A stretch of 64,000 bases of DNA, taken from the NCBI GenBank assembly GCA_025766275.1, contig JAFKAC010000014.1, forward strand, positions 1,116,001-1,180,000. The letters run 5' to 3'. Source of the stretch: Lactarius indigo (taxonomy: Eukaryota; Basidiomycota; Agaricomycetes; Russulales; Russulaceae). The notes under the pieces were generated by a model. The model saw only the letters and a program-made list of their open reading frames with translations, had not been told where the DNA came from and searched no databases. The translations under genes and the position numbers were made by a program. Below are positions 53,205-64,000 of the stretch, piece after piece (position 1 is the stretch's first letter; each line of letters begins with the position of its first letter).

Positions 53205-55082
53205 ATGTCGACTACTGTCTTCGAATACGACTTCGGAAGTGGCCCCTTCCAGGGAAAGTCTAGTTTCCCCTCCGGTATCTTCATCGATGGCGAGTTCTCT
53301 GCAGGGTCAAATGGCACCACCATCGAGTGAGTGTCTATTTCCTGGCACCATCTATGTGATCTCACCCTCACCTTGCTCTTCTATAGTATAATAAATCCCA
53401 GTGGGTTCTCATAACTGAAGCTGATAATCCCTTGCGTTCTCAAGCATTCTTATTCAGCGAATGGAAAGGTCGTGGGGAAGGTCGCAGAAGGCACGGCGAA
53501 GGACGTTGACCGTGCCGTCCAGGCTGCCAAGCGTGCCTTCCACACATCCTGGGGTCTCAAAACCCCCGGAGCGCAGCGCGGGAAACTACTTTCCGACCTT
53601 GCCGACCTCATGGAAAAGCACTCTGACGAGCTCGCTGCACTCGAATCGCTCGATAACGGCAAGACATTCTCAAACGCCAAGTTTATCGACCTTGCTATGT
53701 CCGTCGCGACGATACGGTATTACGCCGGTTGGGCAGATAAGATCCACGGACAAGCCATCGAGACGGACGAGAGCAGGCTCGCGTACACCCGTCACGAGCC
53801 ATTCGGAGTTGTGGGACAGATCCTCCCCTGGAACTTCCCTCGTACGTGAACGCCCTTCCCCGCATTGCGTCATTAGCCCGTTTACGTGTCCCTGACCCCC
53901 TCTTACCGATCAGTCATGATGATGGCATGGAAGCTCGGCCCGGCCCTCGCCACCGGAAACTGCATCGTGCTCAAGCCATCCGAATTTACCCCCCTGACCG
54001 CGCTCCGCATGGCCGGAATCATCAAGGAGGCCGGTTTCCCGAATGGCGTCGTGAACATCGTCGTGGGTTACGGACACATAGTCGGTCAGGCCATCTCGGA
54101 GCACATGGCCATTGACAAGGTCGCATTCACGGGATCCACGCTCGTCGGGCGCAAGATCATGGAGGCCGCAGCCAAGTCCAACTTGAAGAACGTAACGCTC
54201 GAACTTGGCGGAAAGTCGCCCAACATCGTGTTCGATGACGCGGACCTCGAACTCGCGGTTAATTGGTCCATTCACGGTATCTTGTGCGTGCCTCTATAAA
54301 TCTCGAACTGTTCCATTACTCACGGGAGGGGCTCATTAGCTGGAACCACGGGCAGACATGTTGCGCTGGTTCGCGTATATACGTCCAGGAGGGCATCTAC
54401 GACAAATTCGTCAGCCTGTTCACGGCCAAGACCAAGCAACTCAAGCTCGGCGACCCTTTCGCAAGCGACTCGTACCAGGGTCCCCAAGTCTCTCAGGTCC
54501 AATTTGACGTGCGTCGATCCATCGTCCGCCGTCCGACGTTTGATCGTACTGACGAAAACTGTGTTCACAGCGCATCATGGCGTACATCGAAGCGGGCAAG
54601 AAAGAAGGCGCGACGGTGCACCTCGGCGGCGAGCGCCACGGCAATGAGGGTTACTGGATCCAACCGACCATCTTCACGGACACCCGCCCGGACATGCGCA
54701 TCGTGCAAGAGGAGATATTCGGGCCCGTTGGCGTCATCATCAAATTCAAGGACGAGGATGACGCGCTGCGGCAGGCGAACGACACGCTGTACGGCCTCGC
54801 CGCAGCCGTGTTCACGAAGGACATCACGCGCGGGATCCAGTTCGCGCACAAGCTGGAGGCCGGCACGATGTGGATCAACTGCGTCAACTCGCTGCACCCG
54901 AACGTGCCGTTCGGAGGGTACAAGCAGTCTGGTGTGGGACGCGAGCTCGGCGAGTACGCGTTGAATAAGTACGTCGTTTGCCCGTCTTTTGCGAAATCGT
55001 AGAGATGCTGACACTTGACTTCTCTAGCTATACTAATGTCAAATCCGTCCATGTCAATCTCGGGAAGATGTTGGCGTTGTAA
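53205..55082 (+). CDS. Aldehyde dehydrogenase, NAD(P)+-dependent, class 1/2
   Basis: Seven exons give 503 residues, the normal length: 53205-53326, 53387-53400, 53458-53841, 53914-54283, 54340-54508, 54571-54968, 55028-55082. All introns are GT-AG (56-72 bp) and every phase agrees. Exon 2 is only 14 bp but is needed to make DIINPTNGKVVG. Key parts are visible: PWNFPLMMMAWK at the cofactor entrance, FTGSTLVGR in the cofactor fold, the general-base Glu in LELGGKSPN, the catalytic Cys in [16 protein letters not shown] and PFGGYKQSG near the C-terminus. It oxidises aldehydes to acids, cytosolic or mitochondrial; no clear import signal is present, which favours the cytosol. Confidence 0.93.
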
Positions 55083-57825
55083 TGATAGCTTACCTACTCA
55101 CTTTTGTTCCCCCAAAAAAACATCCCCCCCCTGCGAAACGTCCAAATTCACCGCTGTACTCGATAGTATTTTTCTGTACTCATTCAATCACCAAAAACTT
55201 GATGCAGTTAACCCAGAAATTCAGCACGTGAGAGACCGTGAGGTTTTGTCTCGGGACTGGCCGAAGACATCAGAGCCCGTCTGGTGCACGGTTGTCGGGC
55301 CAGGCATTAGCCAAAAAAAAATGTTTGTTTTTTTTTCAAAAAAATTGTGGGTCCCCGCGACGTGACCGTTCGATGCGGTTAGTCGCACCTGACCGCGGCA
55401 ATGTCGCGCTCGAACGCCTTGCCAAAAATAAAAACACGGCTCGACTTGATCAACGAGGCGAGGTGGTTAGCCATACATTATATAATAAATTGTGCTTATG
55501 TCATTACTAATCGCACGCTCAACTTGTCTAAGGTGTGCAGGATTTGGGGTATAAAGTGGCACATGCAGTCATGCAGGCCTCCGCGCGGTTCGAGATAGCG
55601 TGAGTGTATCTAAAGCGGCTACAGACGTGTCCCTATCAAATCTCTAAGGCTGCGTGCCAATGCAGCGAGATCGGTCATGCAAGCAGTGGGCAACACAGAG
55701 CTCTGGCCGAAGGTAGTCGGAAACAGTCGTGCACTCTTCCGCGCCACACCAAACTTCACAAGTGTGGCAACCTTGGTCGGGGAAGCGTCACGTTCAAGTC
55801 TCTAAGGCTGCGTGCGATCGTGGCATGCTGGGGAATGCAAATGAGGTGCTACACTGAGCTCTCTGAGGCCTCGTCCTCCATCCGACCCTCACAGGCTGCT
55901 CACAAATGTCGTGCTTACTCACGTGTTTCGAAAAATATACAGAAATAAATACATTTGCCCGTCGCGACCGAGAGGTGTATTCGGGGGTCCGACTTTGCAC
56001 CGGACGGGCTCTCAGCTTCGAGATCGCCACATCAGTCGTGTCAGCTCTTTCGGATTTCAGCACTTTCCAGCTCCGTGAGAAGCAAATCCCTGAGTGTAGT
56101 GGTTAGAGCCACTCCTCGACCGCGCCCCGCCCTTTGTACATAGTAGGCTCAGATTAGATCTAAAGGCCACGGTGTCGAGGCGACGCACCTGCGCTCTCGC
56201 CCCTGGGTAAACCCTTCAGTGTGGTGACCGATCCTCGCAGCGAGATGGGGAAAGTTCAATGATCAGTTCCAAGATGGTACCCTTATGTGCAGTAGATAGC
56301 AAGCTGATATCGAACAGCTTGCGACACGATTTTCGAATTGTTCCGTTGCCAAACTTGAATGCAGTGTGGCCGACTACTCGTACTCGGACATGTATTTCAG
56401 CGCTCGTCGACCTTGTTGTCAACTCAACTATTGGAGCCTCGGAAACCAGTGCGCCCGCGAGGCGCGGGACACATTGCTGATCAGATTGCTGCGGAATGTA
56501 GAGCCCTCGGACAAGCAACGATGGATGGGGAACGGAAGATGGATAAGCATGAGAAAGGTCACCCAAAGAGGGTGCATCTGCGAAATCAGTACTAGGGCTC
56601 AAACACTTCTGACTGGGAACCGTCACGGTGACACCTCCAATTTTGCAGCAGCTGCCGGGAGCGGGTGCAGGTTGTCCCTGTAATACACCGCAACTACATT
56701 TGGAATGTATTGTAGTAGACGTTCCGCATGACTCGGAAGCATAAGACTGATCGGAGTAAAAGTGTAAAGCCGAGGTGCTCCTTACATGTGTCGATCCTAC
56801 TCACGCCCTCGATAGCGCTGGTACCACGCGACTATACCGTCTATCTTCTCTTGGAAATTACTTTGGGCGCCTTGATGATTCGTGCTCACAGGCAGTACGC
56901 AATATCTATGGCCGCGGTCATCATGATCGCTACTTGCACTGGATCACTGGCCACTGGATCTTCTCGGGCCTCTCAGGCCGCATCTGACAATTTCTGGGGC
57001 CATGTGTGCGTCGATCAAGGCATCGATCCAACGTCCATCAGATGATCGGTCATAGCTCATGTAGTCACAATTCCGACGACCTTAGGCTCTAGAAAGGATA
57101 ATTACCCAGATCTAAGCAGCAGCTGGCCAAAGAATACTCAAAAACCAATGATACATCGATACGGTCACCGGTCTGTCTGCTTCCGCACCCATATAAGCCA
57201 CGAGCACGTTTACTCGAGCACGTTTACTCAGCAGATTGAGCTCAAACAGCTCAAAGTCGGCCGTGAGGTCGACAAGTAAGCACGTATTCAGTTATCTGGT
57301 TCCCGCGCTCGTATTTCCAATGTGTTGAGAGTTTGGCCTCCGTAGCTTCCCCTACTCAATGAGAAATAAGCTGTAAATTTTGGCACTGGTGGTTCTAATA
57401 GGATATGTCGTCGTCAGTGATATGCGTGCACTTAGAGGCGGCGTACCTAACTTGTATTTGTGTGCCTTCCGTGCAGCTAAACGACATTCTCAGTACTTCT
57501 GACTGTGTGGAGGAACACCGTCAGGTGAAAGTTTTGCGGGGTCGCAACCGCGGGCCGACTGGCACCTGCTCCGTCAGGCCGCGTCAGGGGTTAACCGTTT
57601 CCCGCGGTGCGCTGTCGGGGAACAACCTTCGGTAATTACAGCTGCTCCACGCTTTCAAGTCGTCCTGCGTTTCAGCTTTCAAGGTTTGACCCTTTAATTT
57701 TCAAATTCTATCGCAATACGCCTAGGACGATTATCAGAGAGATTCACGTACCCAAGATATCATCCACTAGCGATCTACACTCGGGTTACTCTTTCAACGA
57801 GGGCGTACCCACTCGGCTCTTGGCT
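55083..57825. other. Intergenic with a short degenerate direct repeat
   Basis: No supported gene. TCTCTAAGGCTGCGTGC occurs at 55641-55657 and 55799-55815, each followed by loosely similar sequence. A-rich and T-rich runs lie at 55310-55350. Confidence 0.55.
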
Positions 57826-60180
57826 CACTTAACCTTTGCACTCATCTTTGCGTCATCGTCATCTTGTACCTCGACGGTCTTATAACGAGGTTGTAGTAGC
57901 CACTTCCGCCATGCCGAACTCGATGCATCCAAGTCAGATAGAACACACGTGTGTAAGAAGTGAAACCTCTCCGGTGATAGTAGAGCCTATCGCGTCATTC
58001 CATTCACGTCTTCTGCAACGGTGGCTTCCACTTGAGAATATGGAACAAGAACAGTCCTTCTCGTTTCTATGACAACGAGTAAAATCTCCAGGAGTCCACC
58101 TAGTCCAGCTTTTGGTTGTCTCTGGCCCTTCTTACTCTTTTGCCAAGAGAGTTGGAGGGACACAGCACGAACAGGTTCGTTTCTTCGAAGACTTCTCGAG
58201 ACAGTGATCTAAATACGGCAACCGCTCCTTCTCGCACCGCTTGCCATCATCCGTTGTCAAACTTCGAACTATTGGTACTCGGGTGCTCTTCCGTTAGGTC
58301 TTTCAGGGTCTATCCTTTCTCCTTGAGGCGCCGATGCCTCGGTCCATCACGGGATAGAAGGCTTATTATCTTCTTTTTATGTCTTTCTTCGCTCAGAATT
58401 CGGGGTCTCTGGCCAGGCGACATATGCGAACCTTCCCCGGGATTGCTCCTGACATGACCATGCCACGCAACTACTGAGAATTATATAAGCTTGATCTTCC
58501 CTGGATACAATGTCCATGCTTCCCATTAGAACCCCCGCATTACCATCCCCACAATCTGAACATCGAGTTAAGTTCCCTCTTAGGACTGGAGGCACCACTT
58601 GCCGAGTTACAGAACCAGGGTATGAACAGCGCTGATGGTGTATTGCATCATTTTACTTGACCGCGGCCAGTATCTTGGATTCTTGATTTCGCGCACATTC
58701 CCACTTCTATCGTCATTTGTACAATTGATTTGCCCTGCAATAGAACTACGAGTTTCTATTCGCCATTCTGCCGGTGGTCCCATTAATGCATTCAAAACTA
58801 CGGCGATCCAGTAATTCCTTCGTGCCAACCCTTAATCTCGCTGAGGGTTCTGCGGATCTATATAACCTCACCTCTATGGAACCATCCCCAATTCTACACC
58901 TCGCCAAAGTACCATGCAGTATTCTGTTGGCCATACTCCGCAGGTCCATGATAGGGGCCCCCCGTCCCCAGGGGAGTCCATCTACGCTACACATACGTAC
59001 GTCATGAAGACCGATTACGCATTTGTCTCCATCAGAAGCCGTGCTCGCAATATCCATGACGTCCCTCTGATGTATCTGGAGGAAAAAACAATCGGGACCG
59101 TCGTGTTATCTGAGTATCATCTTCATGAAGTACGAAGTATAGTTGTAGTGGTGAGTTGGTTCCTTGATCATGTGGATCGCCATTGAATTGGGTATTGTAG
59201 TTGCGGGTGCTGGATTCTAACACTGTTAAGCAGGCGTCGAAGACAAAGCTCAAGCTGTCGTCTGAGGAAATACATCGTTCCCATACCTCAAACGGACAGT
59301 TTCGGTGGCAGTTTGCCATTTATCCACCTACCACAACAGGCTCGTCCCTCAGCCCTCTCACAGCCTCGGAGCAGGCCAACTCCACTCTCAGACGACCCTC
59401 AACACTGAATCATCAAAGTTTTCAGCTCCGACTCACAATCCATCGTGGATTTTTCTTGCCAAAGATCAGGTTCACCTTCTCTACGGTCCCGTGACCGCCT
59501 TCTCACTGTGGGTTTCTGATCCAGAATGAAACGGTCAATCCGCTACGTTCCACGCCCAGGTGACCTCTCCACGCCTTTGCCTTCTCCCCTGTCCCCCGCC
59601 GTGACCCCCCGCAATCTCCCCCCCTGGACAGGGAATAAGTGTCCCGAAGTAATCGTCAGGGGCGTCATATTCGGACGGCGCGACATCGAGGTCGAATGCA
59701 GGGTGAGTAATAAATACTAAATATGGTCACATCTCCGGCTAATAACCATCTTATCAAGCTCATTATACCGGTACCTCGTATCTTCTTATAGTCCGACTGG
59801 TTCACCTAATCCCGTTCCTTTAGAAGTCATACCCTGTCAACGACTCGGATACTATCCCACTTCGCCTCGATATGATATGTGAAGACCGTGAGGCGCTGGA
59901 CCTGTTCGCCGTCCCGCACGTTATCGACGTTCGATTGCTCAAAGTTATCGCTTTTGGAAAGAATGCGGCAGCGGCTGCACCCCCTTTCAGCCTAAAGAAT
60001 CGCAGGTCTTACCACATTACGAACTGGGTCGCATCGGCCTTATGGAACGTCGATGGTCACACCGTTCAGGAGAACGCCGGTCGTTTGCGCATCAGGTTGA
60101 ACGGGAGGCTCCTCAGAGACCCTGGCGCCGAAATAAGTAAAAGCTTTGCCGAACCAGGCATGGCTCTCATGGTAAGTGAC
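57826..60180. repeat. Segmental duplication, left copy
   Basis: Aligns in order with 61751-64000 (for example CTGGCCAG.CGACATAT at 58410 and 62320; the arrestin exons; the 121-bp third intron). Offset is about 3.9 kb. It includes the upstream region and most of the arrestin-like gene. Confidence 0.8.
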
Positions 60181-60337
60181 TCTATTGTACCATGACGTTA
60201 GAAGCCTCCGATCTCTCAGCGCCCTCTGCTATTTGCAGTATTATGTATGCCTCTTCCCGTTCCGTTCAGGTGATTTCAGGCCACTGTGCACGCCGGACAG
60301 GGCAATCTTTTATGGAAAGATCCCGCTCACTGAGTAG
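58914..60337 (+). CDS. Arrestin-like protein, copy 1
   Basis: Five exons (58914-59150, 59201-59469, 59525-59702, 59824-60171, 60239-60337) give 376 residues; phases agree and introns are 50-121 bp. The fold is suggested by YAFVSIRSRARN, PLMYLEEKTIGTVVL, RWQFAIYPP, KCPEVIVRGVIFGRRDIEV and, near the end, YYVCLFPFRSGDFRP, a pattern I associate with the arrestin N- and C-lobes of Agaricomycete proteins. Such proteins can be adaptors for ubiquitin ligases or membrane cargo; that role is inferred. The N-terminal 110 residues present in copy 2 are missing here because of a stop upstream (CAG TAA near 58815), so this copy starts later or is truncated. Confidence 0.65.
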
Positions 60338-61750
60338 TGCTCAGACGTGTTTTTGACCCGAGCACTATGACTATGTCACCAGATAGCCGTTAGTGCGTTG
60401 TACACTGTAATTATAAATCTTGTAATAAAGACTCACTTGAGACTCGTGGTTGGAATCTACAAAAAAAACCCACCTCAAATGCCCATTTAAACGAAAGATA
60501 GACCAAACCCACAAGGGGAGCGCAGATTGTCCTTGAGAAATTATCTCAAGTCCCTAATGGAATCCAGTGCCCAAGCCAGTGCCAGCGCAAGCCTTAGTAG
60601 CTTAGTCCCCCGTGTTCTCCACGCGTCCAATGGTGTGTACGCTTGTGACCCAAAAGTAGGCCATGAACTTGCTATGAACTTGAACATCAAAGTGCCAGCT
60701 CATTTCGTCTCCTCGCTGTGTGACTAATCCCTGTGAATCATGATACTCTCACTTTGTTTGTTTCGCTTCGCGACCATGCTGCGCGTTTTATGTAGGCCAA
60801 TGACTTTCTCCTTGCCCCGCAATCCGCTTAGTCATGCTGTGACATTCTTCCTCCTGTGGCGATCACTCCACTTGGATGTGCTCCGTATACACATTCAATA
60901 CTGGGGCACTTTTGCTTGCAGAAGAAGGGTACGACGGATGGTCGACGATCACATAGTGCTGGGACGAGTCAGACTCGAGGAAGCCTAGGACGTTGGTATT
61001 GGTTGCGAGTTGAACCGCACGTAAATGAAGGTCGTTTGCGCTTTGCGGTACTGTAAGTCAGGGAAGACTCGCATCGCATCGCAAGCAGGGTATCACAGAA
61101 TTTCGATCAATGTTTTGTGCAACACCATATCAGCACCTCCTGCCAGTGAACAACCAACGTGGCCACGTGTCCAGTTGTCACGGCACACGCGTCGTTCGTG
61201 GTGCTCGTCCTTCGGGCTGCTTCACTCGTCGTATGGTATGTGCCCGATTTGACCGCAGTCAGCACAGTGGGATACTTCCAACACCACGCAAACGGCCGAC
61301 CAGTCTAGAATGTTGAAAGAGACGCGCCGGAGTTCAGGAAGTTCGAGACAACAAATACCATTTGAGTATCACGACAGGAGGCGAGCGAGAATAATCTGGA
61401 AATCACCAAGGACTCGGAGTAAACACTATCTGAGCACGGAAGACCCTACCCGGAACGTTGACGGAGAGCGCTGATCGAAAGAATCCTCTTATTCCTAAAT
61501 AACGATCTAGTATGATCACCCAGGCACCGGTTGCACGGGACATGATATCTCAACCCTCCCCCCTAAAAACTGAAGCTGAAGAGCTGAAGCGCTGAAGGCC
61601 CGGGTCCCGAAACGCCGGAAAAGATCTCGTGAATGGCCTCATCAGTGGTTTGACTGTCCAAATCCTGCTGTCCACTGAGTAGCCATCTGGGCCCCTATCC
61701 CGTTGCAACACCCACTGGCGAGGAGGGTGTATCATCTCTGAGATTTCTTG
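60338..61750. other. Intergenic between the duplicated units
   Basis: No protein-like frame; nothing else recognised. Confidence 0.5.
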
Positions 61751-64000
61751 GCTCACCTAACCTTTACGCTCGTCATTGCGTCATCTTGGACATAGTATGA
61801 CCACGACAGTCTCATAGAAAGTTTGCATGTCAACCTCTCCGAAATGGATAATACCGCATGGTGCTTTTCACTGGCACACGGGAGTGCCTTCCGCTCTTAT
61901 TTCCTCTGGAGAATACAAAAGAGAATTTGCCACTGGAAGTCTAGAACGAATGCGATGAACTAGATTCAACCGAAAGTTCCGCCGCTATGAAAGTAAGGAA
62001 AAGTCTCCAGACTCCAGAGGCCCGTGACTTGGTCCATGTAGGTGGCCCACCTTTCGGTCGTCTCCGGCCCGCCTTACTCTTGAACTGCACAAACTTGGAA
62101 TTCATTCGCCACTGCGGCTACAATTTGCTCGACAATTTGTGCAAATTTGTGACACCACAATTCGTCGCAAGATTCGTTGTTAAAGTCATCTGGGGTTTGT
62201 ACTTTCTCCTTGAGGCTACGCCTCACTATCTGACATGGGACAGGCGCTCTATTACCTTCCTGTTATGTACCGCTTCGCCCGGAGTTCAGGGACCAGGCTT
62301 AGGGTAATAGGGTCTCTGGCCAGACGACATATACGGACCTTTCCCAGGATTGCTCCCGAGATGACCGTGCCAAGCAAGCGGTTGAGAACAATATCTTTTT
62401 GACCTTTTCTAGATACAATATCCAAACTTCCCATCTGAATGTGATCCCTGTAATCTGAACACCGGGATGAGTAACCTCTTGGTAGTGGAGGCTCTACACG
62501 CCGTTTTCTAACCTGAGAAAGAACGGTGCTGATGGTGGACATCATTCTTTTACACGGCATGGCCACTACGATAGGCCCTTGATGTCACACCGCCATCCAA
62601 GCCGCCATCAGTTTAATCGATATCCCCTGCGGTATGATTACGAAGCACAATTCTCCTTTCCGCAGGGGTTCCGTGCACTCAAAACTACCCTTCATTTTGC
62701 TGGCTCTGGGGATCCTCTATCCTTGTCGCCTGCTATACCCCCACCTCCAGTAACCGCCTCCAATTCTGCGCCTCGCCAAAGTCCCATGCAGCATTCCGGG
62801 GGTCAAACCTCGCAGGCACACTCCTCACCTGCAGGGGAGTCCCCCCACACTACACATACATACGTTCTAAAGACGGGTTACGCGTTTGTCTCGATCCAAA
62901 GCCGTGCACACAATGGCCGGGATACCCCTCTGATGTATCTAGGGGAAGAAACAACAGGGACCGTTGTATTCCCTGAGTGGCATCTACGTGAGGTGCAGGG
63001 TATAATTATAGTGGTGAGTCGCTTCGTAGGGGGTATTTGCTACTAGAGCTGACGTTTGTAGTTACGAGTGCTCGTTTCTAATACTGTTAACCAGTCATCT
63101 GAGACTGAGACAAGGCTCATGCTGTCTTCTGAGCAAGTCCGTCGTTCCCATACCTCAAACGGAGAGTTCCGTTGGCACTTTGCCATTTCTCCACCTACCA
63201 TGGCAGGCTCGTCCCCTGGCACACTCCCACCAGAGCTAGCTAGCTCCACCCTCGGACGTCCCTCACAGCGGGACCTTGGTAACAATCAAGAATTTCAGCT
63301 CCAAGTCACAATCCATCGTCGTGGATGTTTCACTGGAAAGATCAGGTTCGCTTTCTCCACCCTTTCTCCATGACCGTCGTTTTACTGTTAGTTTCTGGGT
63401 CAGGATGGGGCAGTCAATCCACTACATAAGTGACCCCTCCAAGTATTTGCTTCCTCAGACCCCCCCTGGACCTCTGCGCAATCTCCCTTCTCCCTGGATA
63501 GAGAATAAGTGCCCAGAAGTAATTGTCAGGGGCGTCATATTTGGACGGCGCGAAATTGAGGTCGGATGCAGGGTGAGTAACAAATACCAAATATGGCCAC
63601 GTCTGGCTCATTGCCATCTTTCCCAGCTCATTATACCGGTATCTCATCTCCATTTTTTACCTTCGAAGTGACTCATTACTCCCATGCCATTAGAATTCAT
63701 ACCCTGTAAACGACACTATCCCACTTCACCTCGATATGACATGTGAAGACCGTGAGGCGCTGGACTTGTTCGCCGTCCCGCACGTTATCGACGTTCGATT
63801 GCTCAAGGTCCTCACTTTCGGAAAGAATGCGGCAGTGGCAGCACCCCCTTTCACTCTAAGAAACCGCGAGTCTTACCACATTACGAACTGGGTCGCATCG
63901 GCCTTATGGAACGTCGATGGCCACACCACTCAGGAGAGCGCCGGTCGTTTGCGCATCAGACTGAACGGGAGGCTCTTCAGAGACCCTGGCGCCGAAATAA
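61751..64000. repeat. Segmental duplication, right copy (runs off the window)
   Basis: Homologous to 57826-60180 as described there. The duplicated sequence reaches the window end. Confidence 0.8.
62582..64000 (+). CDS. Arrestin-like protein, copy 2, 3' end outside the window
   Basis: Exons at 62582-63013, 63062-63345, 63404-63572 and 63694 to beyond 64000. Intron positions and phases equal those of copy 1, and the third intron is again 121 bp. Exon 1 is longer than in copy 1, adding an N-terminus (MSHRHPSRHQFNRYPLRYDY) and a Pro/Ser-rich stretch before YAFVSIQSRAHN. The later part (CEDREALDLFAVPHVIDVRL) is almost identical to copy 1. The start at 62582 is the first ATG in an open frame and is plausible but unproven. 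Confidence 0.65.

Overview
The window is from a filamentous fungal genome, almost certainly a mushroom-forming basidiomycete (Agaricomycetes). Host genes have many very short introns (about 47-121 bp). The gene families are typical of that group: a sedolisin peptidase, an F-box/LRR-type family with the 'ISHVCRRWR' motif, arrestin-like proteins, an MRH4-type DEAD-box helicase and a class 1/2 aldehyde dehydrogenase. There are no bacterial operons or ribosome-binding sites.

Positions 1-36401 are a nest of LTR retrotransposons. Three related Ty3/gypsy chromovirus families can be delimited. Element A (1-4285, +, cut by the window edge) and element B (16047-23895, -) are near-identical and face each other. 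Element C (8037-15920, +; TSD cccac; LTRs differ at one base) is inserted in the gag of a fourth element, F (5' LTR 7056-7810). Element D (26255-36396, +; TSD ctgcc) is an older cousin of A/B. It is broken by four solo LTRs, each with its own 5-bp duplication, and by at least eleven Arg-to-TGA changes. B lies next to a hAT transposase relic (23896-24896).

The elements share an architecture that can be read directly. A TATA box lies 33-34 bp before an 11-12 nt sequence complementary to the primer-binding site (self-priming, as in Tf1). Gag opens at a GTG. Gag and Pol are joined by a -1 shift at G-GAT-TTT or G-GGT-TTT. Pol carries protease, RT, RNase H, integrase and chromodomain. A further protein follows Pol: in A, B and D it is a separate ORF3 (proline-rich, coiled coil, four CX2C knuckles), and in C a related coiled-coil tail is fused to Pol.

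The target-site duplications of A and B do not match within each element but match between them. Inverting 4286-16046 restores both the duplication of B and the reading frame of the hAT transposase. The segment is therefore either a real inversion by recombination between the two elements or a misoriented assembly.

Positions 36402-64000 are host DNA: a sedolisin (37422-39514), an ankyrin relic, a tandemly duplicated two-gene block (40947-43914 and 45070-48126, -) of an F-box-like gene plus an unknown gene, a mitochondrial-type DEAD-box helicase (49245-51329), an aldehyde dehydrogenase with a 14-bp exon (53205-55082), and a tandem duplication of about 3.9 kb carrying two arrestin-like genes (58914-60337, and 62582 to the window end). 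Intergenic stretches look unremarkable except for a minisatellite at 25785-26125 and a palindromic repeat patch at 36607-36815.
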